From the NCBI RefSeq assembly GCF_900129885.1, contig NZ_FQXE01000023.1, positions 1-64,000 on the forward strand: a stretch of 64,000 bases of DNA. The letters are read 5' to 3'. This DNA comes from Pollutimonas bauzanensis (GTDB taxonomy: Bacteria; Pseudomonadota; Gammaproteobacteria; Burkholderiales; Burkholderiaceae_B). This document shows positions 34,222 to 42,783 of the stretch, piece after piece. The notes beneath the pieces are model-generated. The model made no database searches, had not been told where the DNA came from, and was given only the letters and a program-made list of their open reading frames with translations. Position 1 is the first letter of the stretch; each line of letters begins with the position of its first letter. The position numbers and the translations under genes are program-made.

Positions 34222-34746
34222 CTATGTGCCGGCAAGATAGTGGGTACCGAAGTTGCACGGCCGGTGCGTGCTGTCGAGCTGTTCCTTGATGATGCCTTCC
34301 CACGCGGTCCTGCAGGCGCCGGTCGAACCCGGCATGCAAAAGACCAGCGTATCGTTGGCCGAGCCGGCAAAGGCGTCGGATTGCAGGGCCGAACTGCCGA
34401 TGTCCAGGTAGGACAGGTGCCGGAACAGTTCGCCGAAGCCGGCGAAGGTCAGGTCCAGCAGCGGCATGACGGCGGCGGCGGTGGATTTCCCGTGGGTGTA
34501 GCCCGTGCCGCCATTGGCCAGGATGATTTGTATGGCGTCGTCGGCGATCCAGTCGCTGAAGACTTTGCGCAGCTGGTACAGATTGCCCTGGCTGACGGCG
34601 CGTTTCACGCAGCGGTGCCCGGCCGCCGCCAGGCTGTCGGCCAGGTAGTCGCCGGAAGTATCGCTGGACGCGTCGCGGCTGTCGGAAATGGTGAGAACGG
34701 CGCAGTTCAATGAAACCGCTGGCTTGCTGGTGTCGGCTTTGCTCAT
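34222..34746 (-). CDS. moaB: Molybdopterin-binding protein MoaB
   Basis: A 174-residue MoaB/MogA-fold protein: AVLTISDSRD at the start, ILANGGTGYTHGKSTAAAV (about 94-112) and FCMPGSTGACRTAWEGII. It is thought to adenylylate molybdopterin before metal insertion by MoeA. GAAGGA lies before the ATG. It precedes moeA by 65 bases in the same orientation. Confidence 0.93.
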   Translation of the reverse strand: MSKADTSKPAVSLNCAVLTISDSRDASSDTSGDYLADSLAAAGHRCVKRAVSQGNLYQLRKVFSDWIADDAIQIILANGGTGYTHGKSTAAAVMPLLDLTFAGFGELFRHLSYLDIGSSALQSDAFAGSANDTLVFCMPGSTGACRTAWEGIIKEQLDSTHRPCNFGTHYLAGT

Positions 34747-34755
34747 CGATGTCCT

Positions 34756-35223
34756 TCAGGCTTGGCTGGGCGTGTCCCATTGTTCGGTTTTATGCTGGTC
34801 GGCTTCGTGCTGCTGGACCCAGAATTGTTCGCCGCTGGCCAGGGTCTCGCGTTTCCAGAAAGGGGCGCGGGTTTTCAGGGCGTCGATAAGGTATTCGCAG
34901 GCGGCGAACGCGTCGCCGCGATGCGCGCTGGCCACGGCGACGAAGACGATCTGGTCCTTCAGGCGCAATTCGCCGACCCTATGCACCACCACGCAGTCCA
35001 GCACATTCCAGCGCGATTGCGCGGCGGCGCACAGCGCTTCGATTTCCCGTTCGCACATGCCGGGGTAGTGCTCCAGGAAGAGGGACCGCGTGGGGGCGTT
35101 TTCGGCGTAGTCGCGCACGTATCCGGTAAAGCTGACGATAGACCCCGCCTTGCCCGCGGTGCCGCTGCGCAGGCGCGCCGCCAGGGCTGCGGCGTCGAAA
35201 TCGGCTTCCTGTACGATGACCAT
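34756..35223 (-). CDS. moaE: Molybdopterin synthase catalytic subunit MoaE
   Basis: A 155-residue large subunit of molybdopterin synthase. Conserved elements are GSIVSFTGYVRD (about 29-40), LFLEHYPGMCEREI and the catalytic Lys in FWKRE (about 127-131). It begins three bases after the moaD stop, fitting their heterotetramer. Confidence 0.94.
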   Translation of the reverse strand: MVIVQEADFDAAALAARLRSGTAGKAGSIVSFTGYVRDYAENAPTRSLFLEHYPGMCEREIEALCAAAQSRWNVLDCVVVHRVGELRLKDQIVFVAVASAHRGDAFAACEYLIDALKTRAPFWKRETLASGEQFWVQQHEADQHKTEQWDTPSQA

Positions 35224-35226
35224 GGC

Positions 35227-35481
35227 CTATCCTCCGGTAACCGGCTCGAAGACGGCGACCTCGTCGCCCGGTTCGATGAGGCGGTCGTGGCCCACGTGAT
35301 ATTGGTTGACGGCGAGCTTGAGCCGTTTGACGGGGGCCAGTTGCGGGTAGCGGGATTCCAGCTGGGCGAGCCAGTCGGCGCCCGTCAGCGCCCGGGCCAG
35401 CGGCCACTGTTCCTCGCGGATTCTGGTCAGTTCGGCCACCTGCGCGAAATACAGGACCTTAATCGTTGTGCCATTCGCCAC
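35227..35481 (-). CDS. moaD: Molybdopterin synthase sulfur carrier MoaD
   Basis: An 84-residue ubiquitin-fold protein with the C-terminal Gly-Gly (VTGG) that is thiocarboxylated, and IKVLYFAQVAELTRIREE and GDEVAVFEPV typical of the family. Its start lies inside the 3' end of moaC (23-base overlap), indicating translational coupling. Confidence 0.92.
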   Translation of the reverse strand: MANGTTIKVLYFAQVAELTRIREEQWPLARALTGADWLAQLESRYPQLAPVKRLKLAVNQYHVGHDRLIEPGDEVAVFEPVTGG

Positions 35482-35956
35482 TTTTGCCTCCCGACTTGTA
35501 GCGCAGCCTGATATGTTCGAGCACTATGCCTTTGTCGGCGGCCTTGCACATATCGTAAATGGTCAGGGCCGCGACGCTGCATGCCATCATGGCTTCCATT
35601 TCGACGCCGGTCTTGTAGTCGCTGCGGCAGGTCGTCGTGATGACTATGCTGTGCGTGGCGTCGTCCGGAAAGAATTCTATGCCAACGAAGCTCAAGGGCA
35701 GGGTATGGCACAGCGGAATGAGCTCGGCGCAGCGCTTGGCCGCCAGCACCCCGGCCACCCGGGCGGTATTGAGGACTTCGCCTTTGGCGTTGGCCTGGGC
35801 CGACAGCAATTGGTAGGCGCCGGCGCCCATGCGGACCCGGCCTTCGGCGATGGCGCTGCGCCGGGTGTCGGCTTTGCCGCCGACATCCACCATGCGCACC
35901 TGGCCTGATTCGTCGAGATGGCTGAGTGCGGCGCGGCCCGTGGGAGTATTGCTCAT
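35459..35956 (-). CDS. moaC: Cyclic pyranopterin monophosphate synthase MoaC
   Basis: A 165-residue protein carrying the second-step enzyme signatures: MVDVGGKADTRRSAIAEG, AGVLAAKRCAELIPLCHTLPL (first 20 residues of this block), TGVEMEAMMACSVAALTIYDMCKA. First gene of the leftward moa string; no good ribosome site precedes the ATG, but a long inverted repeat lies just upstream. Confidence 0.95.
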   Translation of the reverse strand: MSNTPTGRAALSHLDESGQVRMVDVGGKADTRRSAIAEGRVRMGAGAYQLLSAQANAKGEVLNTARVAGVLAAKRCAELIPLCHTLPLSFVGIEFFPDDATHSIVITTTCRSDYKTGVEMEAMMACSVAALTIYDMCKAADKGIVLEHIRLRYKSGGKSGEWHND

Positions 35957-35960
35957 TGCG

Positions 35961-35997
35961 GTATATCGAAGGACATGATGACCGTCCTATGATATAC
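35961..35997. promoter_or_regulatory. Inverted repeat in the moaC leader
   Basis: GTATATCGAAGGAC (35961-35974) and GTCCTATGATATAC (35984-35997) are inverted copies with two mismatches and a nine-base centre, five bases upstream of the moaC start. It could be an operator or an RNA hairpin affecting initiation; it is not a match to the spacing of the ModE box. Confidence 0.4.
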
Positions 35998-36049
35998 GAT
36001 TCCTGCGCGGGCGGAAGCCCGCCGGCCCGGCCCGCGGCGAGCCGGGCGT

Positions 36050-36445
36050 TCAGGTGGTGTCCAGGGCCTTTTCCACATCCCCGTACTGGATGCTTTTATC
36101 GCTGTGGAAGCCATGCATCAAGGCCTGGAACTTGGCGCCGCCCCTGGCCGACCGGGCTGCCACGAGTTTTCTGCCTTCGAGCATGCCGAGCTCGAACAGG
36201 GCGTCGAATTCGCTCAATGCGTAGCCATGCTCGGCGGCATAGCGCATGAGATGGCTTCTGGCGGTCTTGCGGTGCTTGTGGCGGTCTTCTTCGGTGGCGC
36301 CGGCGGCATCGGCCGCGCCATTGGCCGCGCCGCACATCAACACCCATTGATCGAGGGAGATGTCGCGCTCGAGGCGGGAAGCGGCGTACGCGCTTCCCAG
36401 CAGCGACATGGAAAGGATGGCGGCGGATAATTTGGGCAGTATCAA
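36050..36445 (-). CDS. Small secreted protein of unknown function
   Basis: A 131-residue product with a clear signal peptide (LSAAILSMSLLGSAYA, cleavage after residue 21 or so). The mature part is alpha-helical and charged with DISLDQWVLMCGAANG, a KHRKTARSHL basic stretch and FDALFELGMLEGRKL. I do not recognise the family. It is a single gene between moaC and the divergent peroxiredoxin. Confidence 0.6.
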   Translation of the reverse strand: MILPKLSAAILSMSLLGSAYAASRLERDISLDQWVLMCGAANGAADAAGATEEDRHKHRKTARSHLMRYAAEHGYALSEFDALFELGMLEGRKLVAARSARGGAKFQALMHGFHSDKSIQYGDVEKALDTT

Positions 36446-36691
36446 AGTAAACTCCTGTTTGTGCGGAGCGATTCGAGGCTGTTTGCGGATTGCGGCAAGG
36501 CCTTCTTCTGGGTGCTAGGATGCCACACATTTTCGGCGCGTATCATTACGAAACTGTTAATGAACCGGATCGTTTTGTAATTTGGATATGTAGTTCCGGC
36601 ATAACCGGCTTGTGGCCGGCGTATGATTGCAGTTCCAGACGGCGCCTTTCGGCGCCTTTCCTTCTATAAGCAATACCTGTGGAGAACGCTT

Positions 36692-37198
36692 ATGTCTATT
36701 CAAATCGGTGACCGGGTGCCGGACGGCACATTGGGCGAATTCATTGAAACCGCGACCGAGACATGCGCCATTGGTCCCAACAATTTCCAGGTCGCCGATC
36801 TGGTCAAGGGAAAAACCATTGCCCTGTTCGCCGTGCCCGGAGCCTTCACGCCCACGTGCTCGGCCAAGCACTTGCCGGGCTATCTGGAACTGAGCGATCA
36901 GCTCAAGGCCAAGGGCGTGGACGAGATCTGGTGCGTGGCGGTGAACGACCCCTTCGTCATGGGCGCCTGGGGGCGCGACCAGGGCGTGGACGGCCGTGTG
37001 CGCATGCTGGCCGATGGCAGCGCGGCCTGGACCCGCCAGATGGGCCTGGACTTCGACTTGTCGGCGCGCGGCCTGGGCGTGCGCTCGCAGCGTTATTCGG
37101 CCTTGATCGTGGATGGCGTCGTCAAGCAGCTGAATGTCGAGAAGGCCGGCCAGCTTGAAGTCAGCGACGCCCGGACCCTGCTGGACCAATTGGCATAG
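36692..37198 (+). CDS. Peroxiredoxin (Prx5/AhpE-like redoxin)
   Basis: A 168-residue thiol peroxidase with the active-site block VPGAFTPTCSAKHLPGY (about 48-64), whose Cys is the peroxidatic residue, and DEIWCVAVNDPFVMGAWG typical of the Prx5 group. It reduces peroxides and alkyl hydroperoxides. GGAGAA six bases before ATG 36692. The leader contains two small GC-rich hairpins (36605-36619 and 36641-36656). Confidence 0.92.
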   Translation: MSIQIGDRVPDGTLGEFIETATETCAIGPNNFQVADLVKGKTIALFAVPGAFTPTCSAKHLPGYLELSDQLKAKGVDEIWCVAVNDPFVMGAWGRDQGVDGRVRMLADGSAAWTRQMGLDFDLSARGLGVRSQRYSALIVDGVVKQLNVEKAGQLEVSDARTLLDQLA

Positions 37199-37229
37199 TC
37201 TTCGTTCACTTCCTGGATCTGCGACCCTT

Positions 37230-38537
37230 GTGATAAAGACGATCGCTTCATTTTTTTCGCTTTATCTGGCCACATTGCTGTTGTTGGTCGGGTCGGGGCT
37301 CTTCAACACCTATCTGGGCCTGCGGCTGACGGCCGTATCCGTATCGGAGGTATGGGTAGGGGCCCTGATCGCGGTTTACTACCTCGGCCTGGTCTTTGGC
37401 GCGCGCATAGGCCATAAAGTCATCATCCAGGTCGGGCACATACGCGCCTATGCGGCTACTGCCGCCATAGTCACGGTGACTGTCCTGGCTCTGGCCCTGG
37501 TGGACAACCTGTGGGTATGGCTGGGGTTGCGCTTTGTGGCCGGCGTCGCCATGGTCACCCAGTTCATGGTGCTGGAAAGCTGGCTGAATGAACAGACGGA
37601 AAACCATCAGCGCGGCCGCGTGTTCGCCTTCTACATGGTGTGCTCCAGCATGGGAACCGTGCTGGGGCAGCTGGCGCTGATGCTTTTTCCCAAGCTCGAC
37701 TACGAGCCGCTGGTCTTCGTCGCCATCTGCTCGGCGCTGTGCCTGGTGCCGGTCGCCCTGACGCGCCGCCTGCATCCCGCCCTGCAGGTTCCCGCGCCCA
37801 TACAGATCAAATACTACCTGTCGCGGGTGCCCCTGTCCCTGACGGTGCTGTTCGTCGCCGGCACGATAGTCGGGGCGTTCTATGGCCTGGCGCCTGTATA
37901 TGCGGTCAAGCAGGGCTTGTCCAGCAACCAGGTCGCCATGTTCCTGGCCGCGGCCGTGGCATCGGGGCTGGTATTCCAGTGGCCGGTGGGCTGGCTGGCC
38001 GATCGCATAGACCGGGTGGGGATGATACGCGTGAACGCGCTCATCCTGTGCGTGGTTTCCATCCCCTTGTGGGGCTGGTGGAGCTTTCCGTATTGGGCGC
38101 TGCTGCTGTTTTCCTGCGCCTTCGGCATATTGCAGTTCACCCTTTATCCTCTGGGGGCCGCCTTCGCGAACGACAACGTCGACCCGGAGCGGCGCGTCGG
38201 CCTGAGCGCCATCCTGTACATGGTGTATGGGCTGGGGGCCTGTGTCGGGCCGCTGATTGCCGGCTTGTTGATGCGCGAACTGAATCCCAGCGTCTATTTC
38301 ATCTTCGTTTCGGCCAGCGCCGCCGTGCTGGTGATATTCATCCGGCCGCAGCGGGTCACCGGCGCCAATCGCAGCGAGGACGCGCCAACCCATTTCGTGC
38401 CTATGTCCGACAGTCTGCAAAGCTCCAATGTGGTCGCCGCGCTGGACCCGCGCGTCGACCTGGAAAGCGACGTGTCGCACGACCCCGTGCAGGACGGGGA
38501 TGCGGACCCGAAGAAGGAAATCATGCCGGCGCCGTGA
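37230..38537 (+). CDS. MFS transporter, YcaD-like
   Basis: A protein of about 435 residues with twelve helices of the major facilitator superfamily; LGLVFGARIGHKVI and GWLADRIDRVGMIRV mark the two loop 2-3 positions and FMVLESWLNEQTENHQRGRVFAFYM (first 20 residues) resembles the YcaD group. A GTG start at 37230 places the first helix at the N-terminus. A hydrophilic tail of about 50 residues follows helix 12. Substrate unknown. It lies 31 bases after the peroxiredoxin. Confidence 0.8.
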   Translation: MIKTIASFFSLYLATLLLLVGSGLFNTYLGLRLTAVSVSEVWVGALIAVYYLGLVFGARIGHKVIIQVGHIRAYAATAAIVTVTVLALALVDNLWVWLGLRFVAGVAMVTQFMVLESWLNEQTENHQRGRVFAFYMVCSSMGTVLGQLALMLFPKLDYEPLVFVAICSALCLVPVALTRRLHPALQVPAPIQIKYYLSRVPLSLTVLFVAGTIVGAFYGLAPVYAVKQGLSSNQVAMFLAAAVASGLVFQWPVGWLADRIDRVGMIRVNALILCVVSIPLWGWWSFPYWALLLFSCAFGILQFTLYPLGAAFANDNVDPERRVGLSAILYMVYGLGACVGPLIAGLLMRELNPSVYFIFVSASAAVLVIFIRPQRVTGANRSEDAPTHFVPMSDSLQSSNVVAALDPRVDLESDVSHDPVQDGDADPKKEIMPAP

Positions 38538-38564
38538 GCGCGCGCGGCACGGGTTGCCGCGACC

Positions 38565-39413
38565 TTATTTCGGAATCAGCACGATGATGGCCGCGATGGC
38601 CAGAGCTATGCCCAGCGCATTTACCCACGATAGCTTTTCCTTGAACAGGCCGGCGCCGACCAGCGTGCCCAGCGATATCACGCCTATGTTCATGGCCGAG
38701 AAAACCAGGGTGGGATTTTGCGGGAAGACCTGGTGGGCGCGGATGTAGAAATAGATATTGCCGAAATTGAGCAGGCCCAGCAGCGCGCCCGCCACGATAT
38801 TGCGGCGCGCCCAGGCGGTGCGCCGGGCGAGCAGATACAGGAAGATGAGCACGCCGGCCAGGGCAAAGGCCACGAACAGGCTGCTGGAAAACACGGCGCC
38901 GCTTTTGGCGAGCTGCTTGAACAGGATGTCTATGGCGCCGTAGCCCACCCATACCGATAACAGCAGCGCCACCGCCGTGCCGCTGCCGCCCGCCGCGCCG
39001 GCCTGGCGCGGCCGGGCCAGCAGGCAGCCAAGCGCGGCCAGGGCGACGGCGATTCCGGCCATTTTGCTGCCCGACAGGGCTTCGCCGAACAGCAGGAAGG
39101 CCGCCATCAGCGGAATGAAAAGCGAAAGCCGCTGCGCGGCGTCGCTCAGCACGATGCCCGCGTGGCGCACGGCGCCGGCCATGGCCAGGAAAATGGCCGG
39201 CAGCAGCACGCCCAGCGCTATCAATACCCACCATGGCGTGCCTGGGTCCAGCAAGGACGCCGGGTGAGGGCGCAGGATGAGCAGGCACAGGCTGGCCGCC
39301 ACCGCGTAGTTGACCGCGATGGCCTGCTCGATCTGGAGGTTCTGCCGGCGGGCCATTTTCAGCAGCACCGACACGGCGACGCTGCACGCCACGCTGATAA
39401 TCAAGGTATACAT
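38565..39413 (-). CDS. EamA-family (DMT) transporter
   Basis: A 282-residue protein with ten helices and two EamA repeats; the second ends with LGTLVGAGLFKEKLSWVNALGIALAI (first 20 residues), a pattern typical of the drug/metabolite transporter superfamily. The substrate is not predictable. Convergent with the MFS gene and 50 bases after bioB on the same strand. Confidence 0.85.
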   Translation of the reverse strand: MYTLIISVACSVAVSVLLKMARRQNLQIEQAIAVNYAVAASLCLLILRPHPASLLDPGTPWWVLIALGVLLPAIFLAMAGAVRHAGIVLSDAAQRLSLFIPLMAAFLLFGEALSGSKMAGIAVALAALGCLLARPRQAGAAGGSGTAVALLLSVWVGYGAIDILFKQLAKSGAVFSSSLFVAFALAGVLIFLYLLARRTAWARRNIVAGALLGLLNFGNIYFYIRAHQVFPQNPTLVFSAMNIGVISLGTLVGAGLFKEKLSWVNALGIALAIAAIIVLIPK

Positions 39414-39463
39414 AAAAATCCGGTTCTTCTATTGCTTTGCTGCGCGGCGCCTGGTTTGTGTGC

Positions 39464-40450
39464 TTACAAGGCTGCGGTCAGGCCGAGCCGTTCGAACAGC
39501 GCCTTGTCCTGCAACAGTTGCGGGTTGCCGGTGGTAAGCAGCATGTCGCCGTAGAAAATCGAGCCGGCGCCCGCCATGAAGCAGAGGGCCTGCATGGTGT
39601 CGCTCATTGCTTCGCGCCCGGCCGAGAGCCTTACCACGGCCTTGGGCATGGTGATGCGGGCCACGGCAATGGTACGGACAAACTCGAAGGGGTCGACGGC
39701 CGGCGTGTCGCTCAAGGGGGTGCCCTCCACCTTGACCAGGTTGTTGACCGGCACCGACTCGGGATAGGGCGAAAGATTGGCAAGCTGGGCGATCAGGCCG
39801 GCGCGTTCGCGGCGCGATTCGCCCAGCCCGATGATGCCGCCGCAGCAGACATTGATCCCGGCGGACCGCACGCGCTCCAGGGTATCGAGGCGGTCCTGGT
39901 AAATGCGTGTGGAAATGATGTTGCCGTAGAACTCGGGCGAGGTATCCAGGTTGTGGTTGTAATAGTCCAGGCCGGCGTCGCGCAGCCGCTGCGCCTGCCC
40001 GTCCTTGAGCATGCCGAGGGTGACACAGGTTTCCAGGCCCATGGCTTTCACCGCCCCGACCATTTCGGTCACGGCGTCGAGCTGGCGCGCGGTCGGGGAG
40101 CGCCATGCGGCGCCCATGCAGAAGCGCTGGGCGCCGCCTTCCTTGGCTTTCGCGGCGGCTTCCAGCACTTGCGCCAAAGGCATGAGCGGCTCGGCTTCGA
40201 CCTGCGTGTCGTAGCGCGCCGACTGCGGGCAGTAGGAGCAGTCCTCGGAGCAGCCGCCGGTCTTGATGGACAGCAGGCTGGACAACTGCACCGCGTTGGG
40301 CTGATGGTGCTTGCGGTGCTGGGTCTGGGCCCGGAAAAGCAGGTCCAGGAAGGGAAGCTCATAGAGATCCACGATTTTTTGCACGGTCCAGCGGGGAACG
40401 GCGGCGGCTGCCGGGGATAGGGGTGTCAGGGTAGTCTGGGTCACAATCAT
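39464..40450 (-). CDS. bioB: Biotin synthase
   Basis: A 328-residue radical-SAM enzyme that inserts sulfur into dethiobiotin. The SAM-cluster motif is [13 protein letters not shown] (about 65-77), with [31 protein letters not shown] and the late [19 protein letters not shown] block. The substrate and 2Fe-2S ligands expected for BioB are present. No other biotin gene is nearby. Confidence 0.96.
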   Translation of the reverse strand: MIVTQTTLTPLSPAAAAVPRWTVQKIVDLYELPFLDLLFRAQTQHRKHHQPNAVQLSSLLSIKTGGCSEDCSYCPQSARYDTQVEAEPLMPLAQVLEAAAKAKEGGAQRFCMGAAWRSPTARQLDAVTEMVGAVKAMGLETCVTLGMLKDGQAQRLRDAGLDYYNHNLDTSPEFYGNIISTRIYQDRLDTLERVRSAGINVCCGGIIGLGESRRERAGLIAQLANLSPYPESVPVNNLVKVEGTPLSDTPAVDPFEFVRTIAVARITMPKAVVRLSAGREAMSDTMQALCFMAGAGSIFYGDMLLTTGNPQLLQDKALFERLGLTAAL

Positions 40451-40645
40451 GCTCGATTAGGGGGCTGCGCCATAGGTCTGGCCTATGGTAGGGCTAGGCG
40501 CAGGGCCGCGGCAAGATGGATGTTGCGGCGCGAACGACTGTAAAAGAGCGTAGTTAGCGTAATTTTCGCCGATAATCGCGCAATTTGCCTGGATCGCTTG
40601 TCGAAGAGCCGTCAATCCGGCGCCAGGCGGAATTGTGTCCGATTG

Positions 40646-41092
40646 TTATATCCGCGGCTGCCCGGTCCACACCAGTTCCGGCACCGCGTCCCTATCGGCA
40701 TATACGAAAGCCAGCTGGCGAAATCGCCGGGCCAGCGCCTGCCCCTGCGAGCGGCTGATTCCCAGCACCGCCACAGTGGGCTCGGAAGGCCCGTCGCCGT
40801 CCGCCGCGCTATTTTCTCCATTGAAACAGGGCAGCCCCAGCGCGCGGACGGCCCGCCGCAGCGATTGCTGGGCGCGGCGGTTTTCATGGTCGGAAGCCGT
40901 GATGGCGCAAGGATTGAAAGCGGTGAGTATGGCAATGCCGGGCTGGCCGTATTGCGTCAGCAGCGCGGCCAGCCCGGCGCTGTGCCGCCCGATGCGCAGG
41001 GTGAGGCGGGCGCCGGGCGCATGCACGGCGTAGTTGGCGTTCTGGAACGCGGCGAGCAGGGCTTTATTGATCTGTATCAAAAGCAAATCCAA
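40646..41092 (-). CDS. DUF3293 protein
   Basis: A protein of about 148 residues recognised as DUF3293 by the block ILTAFNPCAITASDHENRRAQQSL (first 20 residues) and the end LGISRSQGQALARRFRQLAFVY. Function unknown. The frame has no ATG; TTG codons at 41131, 41092, 41086 and 41080 are candidates. The first lies in an FNR box and codes for an Arg-rich segment, so 41092 was chosen; translation start is uncertain. Confidence 0.65.
   Translation of the reverse strand: MDLLLIQINKALLAAFQNANYAVHAPGARLTLRIGRHSAGLAALLTQYGQPGIAILTAFNPCAITASDHENRRAQQSLRRAVRALGLPCFNGENSAADGDGPSEPTVAVLGISRSQGQALARRFRQLAFVYADRDAVPELVWTGQPRI
41067..41080. promoter_or_regulatory. FNR/Anr box 1 upstream of ompW
   Basis: TTGATCTGTATCAA is a perfect TTGAT-N4-ATCAA site. 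It falls at the 5' end of the DUF3293 frame and may repress or activate either gene. Confidence 0.65.
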
Positions 41093-41117
41093 TAGTCGGC
41101 GCCGCCGCGGGCGGCGC

Positions 41118-41131
41118 TTGATATGTATCAA
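41118..41131. promoter_or_regulatory. FNR/Anr box 2 upstream of ompW
   Basis: TTGATATGTATCAA is a second perfect FNR site, centred at 41124.5. A -10-like CACAAT (41154-41159) predicts a start near 41166, giving the -41.5 position of a class II FNR-activated promoter for ompW. Confidence 0.75.
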
Positions 41132-41196
41132 AATTCTTCATGGCTTCCCCTTTCACAATGGTCCCACATAACCCTACGTCAAACATGGAGAATAGA

Positions 41197-41814
41197 ATGC
41201 AGCTACGTTTACGCAATGTCGTCCTGGCTTGTCTGGTGACCTCCGGCGCTTTCGCCGCGGCCCCGGCGGCGGCCCATGAAGCCGGGGATTGGCTGCTGAA
41301 AGCCGGCGTTACGCATGTCAAGCCCAAGTCCGATAATGGCGATGTCCTGGGCAATGTGCAACTGGACGTCGGCAACAGCACCCGCCCCAGTTTCACCCTG
41401 ACCTATATGGCGACCCGCAATATAGGGGTCGAACTGCTGGGCGCCTTCCCGTTCAAGCACGATATCGGCGCCCAGGGCGTGGGCAATATCGGCTCCACCA
41501 AGCACCTGCCGCCCACGCTCAGCCTGCAATGGCACTTCCTGCCCGATGCCCGGGTGCAGCCTTATGTGGGCGTGGGCCTGAACTACACCACTTTCTTCAG
41601 CACCAAGAGTTCGCTGGGCGATCTGGACCTGGCCGATTCCTGGGGCCTGGCCGGGCAGGTGGGCGTCGATGTCAAGCTGAATGAACGCTGGTTCCTGAAC
41701 GCCGATATGCGCTATATCGACATTTCCTCGAAAGTGAAACTGAACGGCCAGCGGATAGGCAAGGCCCAGATCGACCCGTGGGTCGCCACGGTCGGCGTCG
41801 GCTACCGCTTCTAG
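41197..41814 (+). CDS. ompW: Outer membrane protein OmpW
   Basis: A 205-residue eight-stranded beta-barrel: signal peptide (VVLACLVTSGAFAAAPAAA), HEAGDWLLKAGVTHVKPKSD at the mature start, ELLGAFPFKHDI, QWHFLPDARVQPYVGVGLNYT (first 20 residues) and a terminal VGYRF with the C-terminal Phe. OmpW forms a hydrophobic channel and is FNR-regulated in enterics, consistent with the sites upstream. GGAG lies seven bases before ATG 41197. Confidence 0.92.
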   Translation: MQLRLRNVVLACLVTSGAFAAAPAAAHEAGDWLLKAGVTHVKPKSDNGDVLGNVQLDVGNSTRPSFTLTYMATRNIGVELLGAFPFKHDIGAQGVGNIGSTKHLPPTLSLQWHFLPDARVQPYVGVGLNYTTFFSTKSSLGDLDLADSWGLAGQVGVDVKLNERWFLNADMRYIDISSKVKLNGQRIGKAQIDPWVATVGVGYRF

Positions 41815-42755
41815 GGCCGGCCCGCGATTTCGGCGGCGGCGATCGCCGAGGCGGGAAGCATGGCGCCGTGGCCCAGGCCTGGAAATTCGCGATAATCCAC
41901 TCGCAGTCCTGGCCTGCCAGCCAGGACGGCAGCCAGGCTGCGCAGGTCGCCCGCGGTGGCGCGCGGGGCTGCGCCGGGCGAACGCAGGCTTTCGGCGGCG
42001 CCCGCCATCAGATGCAGTTCGGCTGGATGTTTGCCGCAACATGGCGCGGCATCCAGCGACAGCATGCTTTGCGCCATAAAGGGGGCGTGCCACCACAAGG
42101 ACGGGCTGGCCGCCACATAGCGCTGGAAGGCGCCCGGCCGGGCGCGCAATGCATGCAGCACGAACAAGCCGCCGTAGGAATGTCCATACAGGGTCTGGCG
42201 GGTGTCATCGACGGGCGCGGCGGCGCGCACCAGGGGCTTGATGCGCAGCTCGATCAGGTCCAGCAAGGCATCCGCTCCGCCATTGCGGCGCTGCGCCGCC
42301 CGGGGATCGGGCGTGCCGTCGTCGCCGGCGCCAGGCAGGCGCGGCGTGTAGTCCCAAGCCCGCGCATCGCCATCCAGGCGAGCCTCCACGTCATAGCCTA
42401 TGCCCACCAGCACCGCGCGGCGGGCCAGATCGCCGCGTCCGGCCGCCGCCAGCGCCTGGAAGGCCGCATTGCCGTCCAGCATATAAAGCACCGGCCAGCC
42501 TTGCGCCGGCGCCGCGCCTTGGGGGTAGGCTAGATACAGGCGCAGCGCGCGCCGTCCATCGCCGCGCGGCAGCACGATTTGCTGGACCACGCCCAGGCGG
42601 CCCAATTGCGCGCGCAGCTGGGCCGGCGGAACGCCCGCGCTTTCGCTCGGCCGGGCCGTCGCGGCGGGCGCTGCCATCAGCAGCGCCCAGCATATGAAGA
42701 AGAATGTGGCAAGGGAGAGCGGCATCGCGCGGCGGCGGGAATGAACAATTTGCAT
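41811..42755 (-). CDS. Alpha/beta-hydrolase esterase, IroE/BfeB-like
   Basis: A 314-residue secreted or membrane-anchored esterase (hydrophobic FFFICWALLMAAPAAT near the N-terminus). The nucleophile elbow is GHSYGG (about 184-189), and the catalytic His probably lies in FPGLGHGAML. Similar putative-esterase proteins (IroE, BesA, BfeB) hydrolyse siderophores such as enterobactin. Start 42755 is tentative; earlier codons add a non-conserved segment. With the receptor gene 1.6 kb away it suggests ferri-enterobactin use, though a methyltransferase separates them. Confidence 0.75.
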   Translation of the reverse strand: MQIVHSRRRAMPLSLATFFFICWALLMAAPAATARPSESAGVPPAQLRAQLGRLGVVQQIVLPRGDGRRALRLYLAYPQGAAPAQGWPVLYMLDGNAAFQALAAAGRGDLARRAVLVGIGYDVEARLDGDARAWDYTPRLPGAGDDGTPDPRAAQRRNGGADALLDLIELRIKPLVRAAAPVDDTRQTLYGHSYGGLFVLHALRARPGAFQRYVAASPSLWWHAPFMAQSMLSLDAAPCCGKHPAELHLMAGAAESLRSPGAAPRATAGDLRSLAAVLAGRPGLRVDYREFPGLGHGAMLPASAIAAAEIAGRP

Positions 42756-42783
42756 GGATAAAGGCCGGTAGGGATAAGCCGGC

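Noticed and set aside
34762-35511. A 249-codon plus-strand frame over moaE/moaD
   Set aside because: The minus-strand frames encode canonical MoaE and MoaD with Gly-Gly terminus; the plus frame is a shadow.
35961-35997. ModE box in front of moaC
   Set aside because: The arms contain TATAT-like elements, but their spacing and sequence do not match the ModE operator layout, so only a generic inverted repeat is reported.
40598-41095. A 165-codon plus-strand frame opposite DUF3293
   Set aside because: The minus-strand translation matches DUF3293 motifs; the plus frame has none.
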